Source: Blautia sp.
Lineage (GTDB): Bacteria > Bacillota > Clostridia > Lachnospirales > Lachnospiraceae
Assembly (NCBI GenBank): GCA_017475035.1
Contig: JAFVGK010000189.1
Span: 1-64,000 of the forward strand
Direction: 5' to 3'
Length of the DNA stretch: 64,000 nt
Shown here: piece by piece, positions 44,294 through 54,500 of the stretch
How positions within the stretch are numbered: the stretch's first letter is position 1
How the letters are laid out: each line of letters begins with the position of its first letter
Notes under the pieces: model-generated
Told to the model about the DNA's origin: nothing
Database searches by the model: none
Seen by the model: only the letters and a program-made list of their open reading frames with translations
Translations under genes and position numbers: made by a program

Positions 44294-46847
44294 AAAATTT
44301 CCCCTTTCCTTCGATCAATTTATCATAACTGCCTTGTTCTATGATGCGTCCCTGATCCATGACCAGGATCCGGTCACAATTCTGTAGTGTAGAAAGCCGA
44401 TGGGCTACGGCCACCCGTGTTGCCGAAAGACTGTTAAGGCTCTGGATGACTTTTTCCTGGGTGACGTTATCCAATGCGCTGGTAGCCTCATCAAAAATCA
44501 GTATTTTGGGGTTTGCCACTATTGCTCTGGCAATCAGGATCCTCTGTTTTTGTCCCCCGGACAAGGTCTGTCCCTCCTCCGATACCGGTGTCATAAGTCC
44601 CAGCGGCATCGCCTGAATATCGTCCTTCATCCCTGCCTTCTCCAGGGCGTTCCAGACTTCTTCTTCTGTCGCTTCCGAATTTACGATCTTAATATTCTGC
44701 AAAATCGTTCCGGTTAACAGACTTCCGTCCTGCAAAACGCAGCCGATCCTTCTTCTTAATACGGTTAAGTCCAGTCGATTCAACGGTACTCCGTCAATAT
44801 AAATCTGTCCCATATCCGGTTTTGCAAAACCCAGAAGCAGACGGATCAGCGTTGACTTTCCGCAGCCGGAAGGACCCGCGATCCCGATATATTCTCCCGG
44901 CTGGATATGCACAGAAATATCCCGGAGAATTTTATTGTTTTTATCATACCCATAAGATACATGTGAAAATACAATATCTCCTGATATATTTTTCAGGATC
45001 TGCCCTTTACCGGGCTTTTCAGGAATTTCCCTCAGAACCCCTACCGAGTCCTTCACGATCGGAATCATTGCCGCAAGGGAAACCATATCCGTGGTCACTT
45101 TCAATACCGCTCCGGCAAACAGACTGTTCGCGGTCAGGAAAGCCAGAAAAGCACCCTGGCTCATCTTCATCCTGCTGCCCATGGTTCCGTAAAATAAGAT
45201 CAGCCCCGCGCCGTTTAAAAACGCCATTAACATACCGACGGTGCGGGCAAGATCATCGGTCTGGCGCCGGGTCTGGCCAAGCTCGGTTTCCTTTTCCATA
45301 TAGCGGCCAAGGGCATGTGTCTGTGCTCCGCCGGCTCTGAGAGTGGAAATTCCCCCAAGGCTTTGATATAAGAAAGAGCGGACATCTGTCAGAATACCGA
45401 TCCTCTTTATCGAATATCTTCTGGCCAGGATGCTTTGCACCGCTGTTACAGCGATCTCCAGCCCGGCCAGACCCAGACCGATCCACGCCAGTTCCGAAGA
45501 ATAATCAAACATCCTCTTCACATAGAGCAGGGAAAACAGTGTCTGTACAAGGATCTGGAAACCGTTGCGGATCACGGAAACGTACATTTCCGAGAGATGA
45601 AAAATACGATATGCCGTTGCCGCCTTTTCCTGCCCTCTGAAATAATACTCCGGCATATGAAAGGTTCTGTCATATACCGCCCCCTGAATGGCGTAAGTAA
45701 CCCTTCCGGCAATTCTTGCCATGGCAAGATTCTGCGCGACAGAAAACAGAAAATTAGCGATCATCAGCACAAGGAAGATCGAGCACATGGCATATGCCAG
45801 GGAAATATCTCCCATGGGAATGGCTCTGTCATAGATAATCCGGTTGAGATTGGATAAGCCCAGCCCTACTTCCGTTACCAGAAACATCGCAAACAACCAA
45901 AGGCAGACATCTGTATATGATACCTCATCCTTGCAATACAAAAGCACACTCTTTAAATCTACAGCCTCAGTGGAAAAAGGACGCAGTACTTCCCAGGCTG
46001 TCCCACCAAAAGCTGACTCCTCTTTTTTTGACATTGCACGGATATTTCTCTTTTCCGGATCAAAAAGATAGAGTCTTCCAAAACGGCGAAAGCAGACCAC
46101 ATATGCGTCTTTTTCTTCTTTCTCGGCAGAAAGGGTACCCAGAAGAGGCTGATACAGGTTTTTTTTCCAATCCGGGGGCAAATCTACCTCACGGCATATA
46201 AAGCCGGACATCCTTGCAATATTCTGCATCGACATCTCACCCTGGCCGCTTTCGCGGATTTTAGAAGGTGAGGCGATCGGTATATGACGGCGCTTACAAA
46301 GAAAAGCCAATGCATCATATAAAGCTTCCCCGCTTCGTTCAATGGATGAAATTTCATACGTCAGCCTGCCGCCCAGCATATTTCTGATACGTTCCGCGGT
46401 CTCTTTCTCCAAAGCTGCTTTCTGATCCGCAAGCTCTGTAATGGTATCCTGTCTTTCGGCGCACCATTCCTCATAACGGGAAAAAACGGTTTTCCAGAAA
46501 TCTGTCTTTCCTACATGCAGCTGTGCCAGACCGAATTCTCTTCCCAGGGTGAAAACGGAATCTTCCACATAAGCGGCATAGAATTTACTTTTGCCGGCAA
46601 GATTAACTCTGTCCACTACAGTAGATTCTCCGGGTACACATACAAGCACACATCGCTGTTCCGCCTCCGCAGGCGGAGCAGGTATCACGTCTCCTACCAG
46701 CGCTTCTCCCAGATGCATCAGCCTCAGAGGCTTATTCCCATCACGAGGAGAGAGAAATACATGAACACATCCTGATTTGACGAATCTGTCATCATCTCCT
46801 GCCGCAAGCAGAAATTGCTCCCTTACAGGCAGCGGCTTTTTCTCCAT
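44262..46847 (-). CDS. NHLM-type ABC transporter, ATP-binding/permease, second subunit
   Basis: A 861-residue protein. The N-terminal 370 residues hold a cyclic-nucleotide-binding-like and variable region without the C39 cysteine-histidine pair. Then come six membrane helices and an ABC ATPase with Walker A GPSGCGKST, signature LSGGQ, and ILIFDEATSALD. The architecture matches the second transporter of NHLM bacteriocin export systems, which pairs with the peptidase-containing one. The start at 46847 follows the stop of the upstream gene by 1 bp. Confidence 0.87.
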   Translation of the reverse strand: MEKKPLPVREQFLLAAGDDDRFVKSGCVHVFLSPRDGNKPLRLMHLGEALVGDVIPAPPAEAEQRCVLVCVPGESTVVDRVNLAGKSKFYAAYVEDSVFTLGREFGLAQLHVGKTDFWKTVFSRYEEWCAERQDTITELADQKAALEKETAERIRNMLGGRLTYEISSIERSGEALYDALAFLCKRRHIPIASPSKIRESGQGEMSMQNIARMSGFICREVDLPPDWKKNLYQPLLGTLSAEKEEKDAYVVCFRRFGRLYLFDPEKRNIRAMSKKEESAFGGTAWEVLRPFSTEAVDLKSVLLYCKDEVSYTDVCLWLFAMFLVTEVGLGLSNLNRIIYDRAIPMGDISLAYAMCSIFLVLMIANFLFSVAQNLAMARIAGRVTYAIQGAVYDRTFHMPEYYFRGQEKAATAYRIFHLSEMYVSVIRNGFQILVQTLFSLLYVKRMFDYSSELAWIGLGLAGLEIAVTAVQSILARRYSIKRIGILTDVRSFLYQSLGGISTLRAGGAQTHALGRYMEKETELGQTRRQTDDLARTVGMLMAFLNGAGLILFYGTMGSRMKMSQGAFLAFLTANSLFAGAVLKVTTDMVSLAAMIPIVKDSVGVLREIPEKPGKGQILKNISGDIVFSHVSYGYDKNNKILRDISVHIQPGEYIGIAGPSGCGKSTLIRLLLGFAKPDMGQIYIDGVPLNRLDLTVLRRRIGCVLQDGSLLTGTILQNIKIVNSEATEEEVWNALEKAGMKDDIQAMPLGLMTPVSEEGQTLSGGQKQRILIARAIVANPKILIFDEATSALDNVTQEKVIQSLNSLSATRVAVAHRLSTLQNCDRILVMDQGRIIEQGSYDKLIEGKGKFYEMVQVQQVV

Positions 46848-46848
46848 A

Positions 46849-49011
46849 TCACGTTTCCTTTCCCGCATAAAGCCGGGCGTACAGCCCCTGATCTGAACAC
46901 AGCTTCTCATGGGTTCCGGCTTCTGCCACCACCCCGTTTTCCATCACCAGGATCAGGTCACAATCCCGGATCGTTGACAGACGATGTGCGACAATCAGAC
47001 AGGAACAGCCCCTGTTTCGAAGATGGCTCATGATTTTTTTCTCATTCCAGACATCCATCGCGGAAGTCGCTTCATCCAGTATCAGGATCGACGGATGCTT
47101 AACCAACGCCCTGGCGATAGCCAGCTGCTGCAGCTGGCCTCCGGAAAAATTCTTTCCTCCTTCTTCCAGCCTGTACTCCATTCCTCCCGGTAAAGCATTC
47201 ACCATCCCAAGGGCTTCCGCGTCCGAAAGGGCCCAAAACAGATCTTCTTCCTTGGCAGCCTGATTCCACAGCGTCAGATTATCCCGGATGGATCCGGAAA
47301 AAAAGGCTTCTTTTTGTGAAACTACAGCGATGCACGAGCAACGAACCTCTTCGGGAATTTCTTCGAGCTTCACATCATCAAAGAGTATTTCTCCGTCCCA
47401 TGGTGTCAAAAGACCTGTCACCAATTTCGCTACCGTACTTTTTCCGCATCCGGAAGCCCCCACAATTCCTATTCTGCTGCCTGGTGACATACGAAACGAA
47501 ATATCCCGGACAACCAGCTTATTTTTCATATAGCCAAAGCTGAGATGTCTGGCTTCGATCGCTCCTTCCAGCGGCACATATGAGGCCTTCTCCTGATTCT
47601 CCGGGAAATAAGGATCATCAAGAGCTTCATGAATATCCTGCACAATTTCCATATCCGCTTTCAGCAGCTGCAGCTGCCGTTCCATAGACAACAGCTGACG
47701 AATAGGAGAAAGGAAAGAGCCAAGCACCTGGGTAAAGGCTGTCAGCATACCGATCGTCATTTCACCATTGATCACCAGGCCGCTGCCAACCATCAAAACC
47801 GTAACCGTAACCATCTGGAACATGGTCTGCGGCAATGCCCCCAGGATTTCACCGGAATAAGACAGGCGTGTCTCACTTTTTGTCGTAGCCGCATACTGAT
47901 CCACCAGCATGGAAAGATACTCATTTTCACAGCCGCTGGCTTTCACCGTGCCGAAAACCGAAAGACCGGCACACAGCATACCCATCATCCGGTTTTTGTC
48001 CTGGTTCTGTTTCATTGCCAGATCCCCCAGACGCCGCATCACGGTACTTAAAACAAACACACTTAAAAATGCGGCAAAGAGACTTAAGGCAGTCAGCTTT
48101 CTGCTGTACAGAAGCATGAGCAGGAAAAAGACCAGCGCCTGAAATACGTTTTGCGCCACATCGATCAGGCTGCCGTCGATAAATTCGTAAATCCTGCCCA
48201 CCGCTTCTTCCCTCTGGGCAAGATCTCCCGCATAACGCTGATCAAAAAAAGCCAGCGGCAGCCGAAACATCTTTCGAAGCAAATCCTGATTTGCCTCCAG
48301 CGTCTGCTCCACCTTCATGCGGGAAAGGATCCCGTTCCGCATATAATTCAGCCCCATCTGGCAAAGGGTAATCGTTGCAAGTCCCAAAAGAACGACACTC
48401 AGCCAGCTTCGGGCGGAAGCAAGCAATACGTGATCCAGGAAAATCTGAGTCAGGATGGGACTTAAAAGTCCGGGAATCACCAACACGATACCCGCCAGAA
48501 TAAGGAAAATCCAGTTACTTTTGAAATTCCTGAAGTTTTCCCCCATCTTCTCCTGGATGGGACGCTTTGCCTGTACCTTACGGAAGGCAAAACCAGGCTT
48601 AAAAACCAGGACCACCCCGGTAAAAATCTCTTCCAGGTCTGTTTGGGAAATCCTCCTGTGTCCAACCGCCGGATCATTGATCAAAGCAGAGTTCTTCTTA
48701 AACCCTTCCAGGACGACAAAGTGATTTCCATTCCAATGTAAAATACAGGGAAACGGCATTTCCCTGAGTCTCTCCATCGTGCAGCGATACCCCGAAGAGA
48801 GAAGGCCATACTCCCTTGCAGCCATTACGATCCCCGCCGCATTGCATCCGTCTCTGGAAACGCCGCACGCTGCTCTGACCTCTTCCATAGGAACATGGCA
48901 GCCATAATACCGCAGTATCATCAACAGGCTCGCCGCCCCGCACTCTGCGGCTTCCATCTGAAAAACAGCAGGAGTTTTCACATGGCGTTTTCTTCGTTCC
49001 TTTACTTTCAT
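46849..49011 (-). CDS. NHLM-type peptidase-containing ABC transporter
   Basis: A 720-residue bifunctional exporter. The N-terminal C39 protease has the catalytic Cys24 (QMEAAECGAASL), His97 (HWNGNHFVVLEG) and Asp113 (INDPAVGH), which cut after double-glycine leaders like those of the four precursors. Then come six membrane helices and an ATPase with GASGCGKST, FSGGQ and ILILDEATSAMD. It is paired with the second ABC protein downstream and an HlyD-like protein upstream. It should release core peptides from the GG sites during export. Confidence 0.92.
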   Translation of the reverse strand: MKVKERRKRHVKTPAVFQMEAAECGAASLLMILRYYGCHVPMEEVRAACGVSRDGCNAAGIVMAAREYGLLSSGYRCTMERLREMPFPCILHWNGNHFVVLEGFKKNSALINDPAVGHRRISQTDLEEIFTGVVLVFKPGFAFRKVQAKRPIQEKMGENFRNFKSNWIFLILAGIVLVIPGLLSPILTQIFLDHVLLASARSWLSVVLLGLATITLCQMGLNYMRNGILSRMKVEQTLEANQDLLRKMFRLPLAFFDQRYAGDLAQREEAVGRIYEFIDGSLIDVAQNVFQALVFFLLMLLYSRKLTALSLFAAFLSVFVLSTVMRRLGDLAMKQNQDKNRMMGMLCAGLSVFGTVKASGCENEYLSMLVDQYAATTKSETRLSYSGEILGALPQTMFQMVTVTVLMVGSGLVINGEMTIGMLTAFTQVLGSFLSPIRQLLSMERQLQLLKADMEIVQDIHEALDDPYFPENQEKASYVPLEGAIEARHLSFGYMKNKLVVRDISFRMSPGSRIGIVGASGCGKSTVAKLVTGLLTPWDGEILFDDVKLEEIPEEVRCSCIAVVSQKEAFFSGSIRDNLTLWNQAAKEEDLFWALSDAEALGMVNALPGGMEYRLEEGGKNFSGGQLQQLAIARALVKHPSILILDEATSAMDVWNEKKIMSHLRNRGCSCLIVAHRLSTIRDCDLILVMENGVVAEAGTHEKLCSDQGLYARLYAGKET

Positions 49012-49060
49012 GTCATTTCCCCTGTGATCATCCGTGTTTTACTCTCTCACATAAACTTTT

Positions 49061-49663
49061 TCAGAGTCCCATCATTTCTCCAAGCTGAGGAATTCCTAAT
49101 GAAATCGGTCTTACCTTCTTCAGCGTAATAATAACAGAGGCATACGTCAGATCATAAATATGCAGCTTATTCCCTTCGGAGCCGGACCAATAATACCCGT
49201 TTTCCGAAGCTTTGTCCTTGCGCAGACGGACCCTCACCGCTATGACAGGACCATTCTGGATAAAAGGACTGATGATCGTATCATCCGGAAGAAGCGTCCG
49301 CATTTCCTGCAGGGTCGTCAGTTCCTTATCCACATAAATGATTTTTCCTTCCATATGACCATACTGTTGATAATCATAGCCGGTAAGGATCACACTTGCG
49401 TCCATTCCTTCTTCCAAAAGCTTTCCCGTACTGATCGGAACCAGTGCGATCAGCTCACCATCCAGTCCGTCTATGGGATGATAGACTCCTGTCACGGTTA
49501 CCGTTTTCGCCAGCGTTCCGAAAAAAGCCCAAAAAAGAAGAGAACCTAAAACAAGAAGAATTCCGGCAAAAAGTCCGATATAAAAGCGTGGAATCAGACT
49601 GATCATCTGTTTTGGAACCTGCTTCCCGAAGGAATGCTTCACCTGTTTTTCTGATTGTTCCAT
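49061..49663 (-). CDS. HlyD-like secretion accessory protein of the NHLM exporter
   Basis: About 200 residues: one N-terminal membrane helix (YIGLFAGILLVLGSLLFWAFF) followed by a beta-rich extracytoplasmic part (TVTVTGVYHPIDG, VPISTGKLLEEGMDASVIL). It lacks the long coiled-coil hairpin of Gram-negative HlyD and is somewhat short for the family. The start was chosen at the ATG at 49663, which has gaggaa 6 nt upstream; other ATGs at 49669 and a TTG at 49687 exist. It follows the radical SAM gene with close overlap and precedes the transporter by 50 bp. Confidence 0.8.
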   Translation of the reverse strand: MEQSEKQVKHSFGKQVPKQMISLIPRFYIGLFAGILLVLGSLLFWAFFGTLAKTVTVTGVYHPIDGLDGELIALVPISTGKLLEEGMDASVILTGYDYQQYGHMEGKIIYVDKELTTLQEMRTLLPDDTIISPFIQNGPVIAVRVRLRKDKASENGYYWSGSEGNKLHIYDLTYASVIITLKKVRPISLGIPQLGEMMGL

Positions 49664-49673
49664 CTTCATTTCC

Positions 49674-51554
49674 TCATGAGTCGCCAAGTGTCGCTAAAGT
49701 CAGTGCCATGCCATCCGGGCAGATCACATACATACTGTCTAAGAGATAAGTAAAGGCATTGGTTATCTCCTCTTGCGCGTAGGTTTCCAGAAGTATTCTC
49801 TCCATCCGTGCATAGGCTGTTCCATGGTTACAGAACAGACAGATGTCTCTCGCGGCTCCTGTCAGGAATGACAGCGCCGTTTTTCTGCAAGGCCGGGTAT
49901 CCGCCATCACAAGGTAATCACCCCTGTCCGTCATAACAAGATGGCACCCATCCTTTCGGCTGTAAACCCTCTTCCACTCTTGTATCTGCCCGATCAGCCT
50001 GTCATGCCAGGACTTCATACTGCGGAGCCGCAGAGATGCGTCTCCGTCCAGATCCTCATAATAAAGCGCCATAGCCTTGATGATTTCTTCGTTCTCTCCG
50101 AAACAATACCGATAATATCTGTCCGGAGCCAATTCCAGTCCATACTGTTCCGGATGCGAAACATAACAGCTTCCCCGCTCGAATAAAATTCTGGAAAACC
50201 CTGTCGGCGGGGGCAGATGGAACAGCTTCGGGAGCAGGTTGATCAGCATCTCGTAATCCTCCTGTTCCTCTCCCGGAATCCTGTAAAGAAAATTCCAAAG
50301 CGGAATCAGGCCGCTGCGCCTGCAATATTTCAGGAACGCGATATGACCCGCTACTGTATTGCCTTTTCCCATCAGGCGCATCAGATGCCCGTTCAGACTT
50401 TCCAGACCGGACTGTACATAGCGGAATCCCGCGGCTTTCAAGGCAAAAATCTCCTCCTCCTTCAGATTCGGCTTTACCTCCGCCATACAGACCAGATGTC
50501 GGCCGGCGGCCTTCATCATCGGTAAAAGCTCCCTGATCGCATCATTGGAAAGGACATTGTCTGTAAATTCCACAAAAAGGGTCTCGTATTTTTCCGTCTG
50601 ATCCATGAGCTCTTTGAATATCCGGCCTGGAGATTTCGTTCGATAAACATTATGCTCTCCGTTCAAGGCGCAGAATGTGCACGGATGCTTTTCTCCCCAC
50701 CAGCATCCCCGGCTTCCTTCAATCAGGATCACCATCTGACACTTTTTTCCGTAATACTGATTTATGATCGGACGTAAGCCGTCAGAAGCCCGGGATAACT
50801 GTGCTAATACCGGAAGGAAATCATCAAACTGCGGAATCGGCATAGTATCCATATCCTTTGTCAGCCGATAAGGGATCATTTCCAGAGAATCCCTCTCTTC
50901 TTTCCGTACCACGCCATAGGGCAGAGGCGCATCTTCAATCAAAGCCTTTACGGCTTCTCCAAAAACCTCATCTCCCTCTCCGAAAAAGACCGCATCCACC
51001 TGAGGATAATACTTCAGCAGGATCTTTCCCGCCATCCCCGCGCAATTCGGTCCGCCCATCATTGTTTTTACTTCAGGCAAAAGCTCCTTTACCCTTTTCA
51101 GAATTGCCAGCGATGCATTCTGCTGGGCGAACAGCGAGGACGCTGCCAGTACTTTAGGTGAAAGGAGGCTGATTTCCTGCGCCGTCTCTTCCACAATTTC
51201 CCTGGCGGCACGAATGCCTTGCGTGATCAGATACCGGTAATGATCCGGATCCAGATCCGGGATACGGAAAGACGCCAGGGAGATATATTCATCCAGATCA
51301 GAATAATCCTTTTGTCCTGTCAGACCGGAAAACAGATACTCTCCGTGCAGGGTAATATCCGTTAACTGCAGAAATCCCCGAAGGACGTCCTCGCCCATCA
51401 GTTCGCACATGCGCATCATGGGATACACGATCTTTACAGCAAAACCAGCTTCCTCGAGAAGAGGCTGAAAAAGAGATAAAGCCAGGGAGGGTCTCGGAGG
51501 AAAATCATAAGGCGCAGAAAGAAGCACCACATCCATTATATTCTCTTTCACCAT
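49674..51554 (-). CDS. B12-type radical SAM RiPP maturase (putative C-methyltransferase)
   Basis: A 626-residue protein. Residues 1-210 resemble a cobalamin-binding domain (VVLLSAPYDFPPRPSLALSL, VLAASSLFAQQNASLA, MMGGPNCAG, FFGEGDEVF), but the DxHxxG cobalt-ligand motif is not seen. The radical SAM motif is C-x7-C-x2-C (Cys284, Cys292, Cys295 in GCWWGEKHPCTFCALNGE), as in the RiPP maturation radical SAM protein 1 family that includes proteusin C-methyltransferases. The C-terminal 150 residues are peptide-recognition-like and unassigned. It starts 31 bp after the stop of surface protein 2, with no terminator between. Confidence 0.85.
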   Translation of the reverse strand: MVKENIMDVVLLSAPYDFPPRPSLALSLFQPLLEEAGFAVKIVYPMMRMCELMGEDVLRGFLQLTDITLHGEYLFSGLTGQKDYSDLDEYISLASFRIPDLDPDHYRYLITQGIRAAREIVEETAQEISLLSPKVLAASSLFAQQNASLAILKRVKELLPEVKTMMGGPNCAGMAGKILLKYYPQVDAVFFGEGDEVFGEAVKALIEDAPLPYGVVRKEERDSLEMIPYRLTKDMDTMPIPQFDDFLPVLAQLSRASDGLRPIINQYYGKKCQMVILIEGSRGCWWGEKHPCTFCALNGEHNVYRTKSPGRIFKELMDQTEKYETLFVEFTDNVLSNDAIRELLPMMKAAGRHLVCMAEVKPNLKEEEIFALKAAGFRYVQSGLESLNGHLMRLMGKGNTVAGHIAFLKYCRRSGLIPLWNFLYRIPGEEQEDYEMLINLLPKLFHLPPPTGFSRILFERGSCYVSHPEQYGLELAPDRYYRYCFGENEEIIKAMALYYEDLDGDASLRLRSMKSWHDRLIGQIQEWKRVYSRKDGCHLVMTDRGDYLVMADTRPCRKTALSFLTGAARDICLFCNHGTAYARMERILLETYAQEEITNAFTYLLDSMYVICPDGMALTLATLGDS

Positions 51555-51585
51555 AACCTCTTCCTCGTTTCCTTATACATGTTCG

Positions 51586-54500
51586 TTATTCATTCCTGTA
51601 TTTCTTTTTGCATATTGTGACTGTCATCGCTGTCAGACTGAGCCCAAGCAGCCACAGATAAAAGGCGCCATGCGTGTCATCCGCCGTACGGGCTGCTTCA
51701 GTTGTCACGGTCTGCGGCTGTCCATTCTGTGTCGTTGTGGTATTAGTCGTGGTAGTTGTATTTTGCGTATATGTGCCGTTCACCGTTCCGCCGGAAGTCT
51801 GATTTGTATAGACTGTACCATCTCCGGGAAGGGAATACGGTATTCTTGTAATCACATATGCCGGGGTCACTGTCACCGTTATCCTGATCGGTGTCGGCGT
51901 CACGGTAACTGTCATCGGCGTCGGCGTCGGGGTTCCCGGCCTCGATGTCGGCGTCGGAGTTCCTGGTCTTGGTGTCGGCGTCGGAGTTCCTGGTCTCGGC
52001 GTCGGCGTCGGGGTGTCTGGCCTGGGCGTCGGTGTAGCCGGCCTTGGCGTCGGTGTTGCGGTACCCGGAATCCGATTACCGATCCACTGATTCGTTATGA
52101 CAACAACCGGTGTCTCGATATCATCCATCGATACCGTTACCGCTCCATCATTGGAGATTGTCGGAACATACTCGCCGTCATCTGTTTCGTCCGGAACCAG
52201 TTCGCTGATATAAAATGTCAGCTCCGGGCTCTCATCCGTCAGATAAACGGTCAGGTCAGCGCTGGTCGATGAATTTCCTTCCATTCCCAGCATAACCTCC
52301 GGTTCAGATACATATTCATCGGCGTATTCCATCATATCCTCATCCAGATATAATTCCGCCGCAAATGTATCGTCCACAGGAAGCGGAGCCCCATTTTCGT
52401 CAACCACATACTTCTCAATCCTGAGACGGCCTTCGATATAGTATCCATATGGCCATGTAATATATGTGTTGGTATATTCTACAGCCCCCTGATCCCCGGC
52501 CTGTACCTTAATGACATGCCTTCCGTCATACAGATCTGTCGTATATTCGTCACTTTCCATGATAACACCATCTTCATCTGTCTCAGCAAGATAATAGGTG
52601 CCTGGAGATATATTCGTGAACATAACCGAAGCTTCGGAAACATTCAGATAAATCATTTCCAGGGTCGACGCGTCTACCGTTTTCGCTTTGACTGCAGCTG
52701 TTGCCGCCAGATTATCAAAATTCTCATCCGTGAACAGGGAAACATAAGCGACTTCATCCATGGCACACAAAGGTCTGTGGTTCTCTCCCCATTCCAGCTT
52801 TCTGGTGACCAGAAGAGTCGCTGTATCAGTCTCTGGTCCCTGTGTCGGTACCGGTGTCGCAGTAACCTCCGGTCCTGGTGTCAAGGAAGGAGTCGGCGTG
52901 ACAGTCTCTTCGGCTGATGGCGTTATGGAAGGTGTTGGTGTGACAGTTTCTTCGGCTGATGGTGTTATGGAAGGAGTCGGCGTGACAGTTTCTTCGGCTG
53001 ATGGCGTTATGGAAGGTGCCGGTGAGGTCTCCTCATAGGATGCTGCTTTGAAAGGTACGGAAATATGCTCTTCCCGATTCGTAATAACCCATTCTGAACC
53101 GTTCCAGGTAAACAGACGGAAGAAAACATACATCGTAAACTCGGCGTCACGATTCATACCGTCTTCTACACCGATTTTCCAGGCTGTCTCTTTCTTTCCT
53201 TCGACTTCCCTCATGGACCAATAAGCCGGCACCCATCTGCCGTCTCCTGCAATCAAAGGAGAATATTTATCCTCTGCGCTTGCGCCGTTTGCCTGGAATT
53301 CATGGAACACATTCGGGCGGAACTCAAGAGGCTCTTCCAGCCCTGTCACGGTACAATCTGTGATCGGCGGAATATACGGCCTGCGCGGCCCGGGAGTCTC
53401 CGTCGGCGTTACGGTCACGGTGGTCCCGGGTGTTATGGTCGGCGTCGTCTCCGGCACTGCCGTTGGTGTTGTCTCCGGCGTCACGGTCGGCGTCGCTTCC
53501 GGGACTGTCGTCGGCGCTGCGGTCGGCGTTGTCTCGGGAACTGTCGTCGGTGTTGTGGTCGGTGTTGCCTCGGGGACTGTTGTCGGCGCTGCGGTCGGTG
53601 TTGTCTCGGGAACTATCGTCGGTGCTGTGGTCGGTGTTGCCTCAGGGACTGTTGTCGGCGCTGCGGTCGGTGTTGTCTCGGGAACTGTCGTCGGTGACAC
53701 TGTTGGAGTCAGAATATAAGAAACCGTCTTGAATGTCGCAGGGATATACCCTTCATTATTTGTTATAATCCAATTGGATCCGTCCCAGGTAAACAAGCGG
53801 AAAAACACATACATCGTAAATTCCGCATCCCGGTTGATTCCGTTTGCTGCCGCTATTTTCCAGTTTGTTTCCTTGCTTCCTCCGGACGGACTCATGGACC
53901 AGTAAGCCGGTACCCATCTTCCATCACCCTGAACCAATACAGGATAATAATCGGCAGCGCTCACTCCGTGAGGTTCAAAATTATGGAACACGCCAGGCCG
54001 GAACTCCAAAGGCTCTTCAAAGCCTGTCACCGTACAATCTTTTATCGGAGGAATAAAGGCCTCGCGCTGCGTCGGTACCGGCGTCACTGTCATTACTTGC
54101 CCGGGTATCACAGTCGGCGTTGCCTCAGGGGCTGTCGTCGGCGTGCTTGTCGCCGTTGGCGACGGTGTATTCGTCGGCGTCGGCGTTGGTGTCGGCGTGT
54201 TTGTCGGCGTTGGCGTCGGCGTCGGTGTATTCGTCGGCGTCGGCGTCGGTGTATTCGTCGGCGTTGGCGTCGGCGTGTTCGTCGGCGTCGGCGTCGGGGT
54301 ATTCGTCGGGGTCGGCGTCGGCGTGTTCGTCGGCGTCGGGGTCGGCGTGTTTGTCGGAGTCGGCGTCGGCGTGTTCGTCGGAGTCGGGGTCGGTGTGTTC
54401 GTCGGAGTCGGCGTCGGCGTGTTTGTCGGGGTCGGCGTCGGTGTATTCGTAGGCGTCGGCGTTGGCGTCGGCGTGTTTGTCGGGGTCGGCGTCGGTGTAT

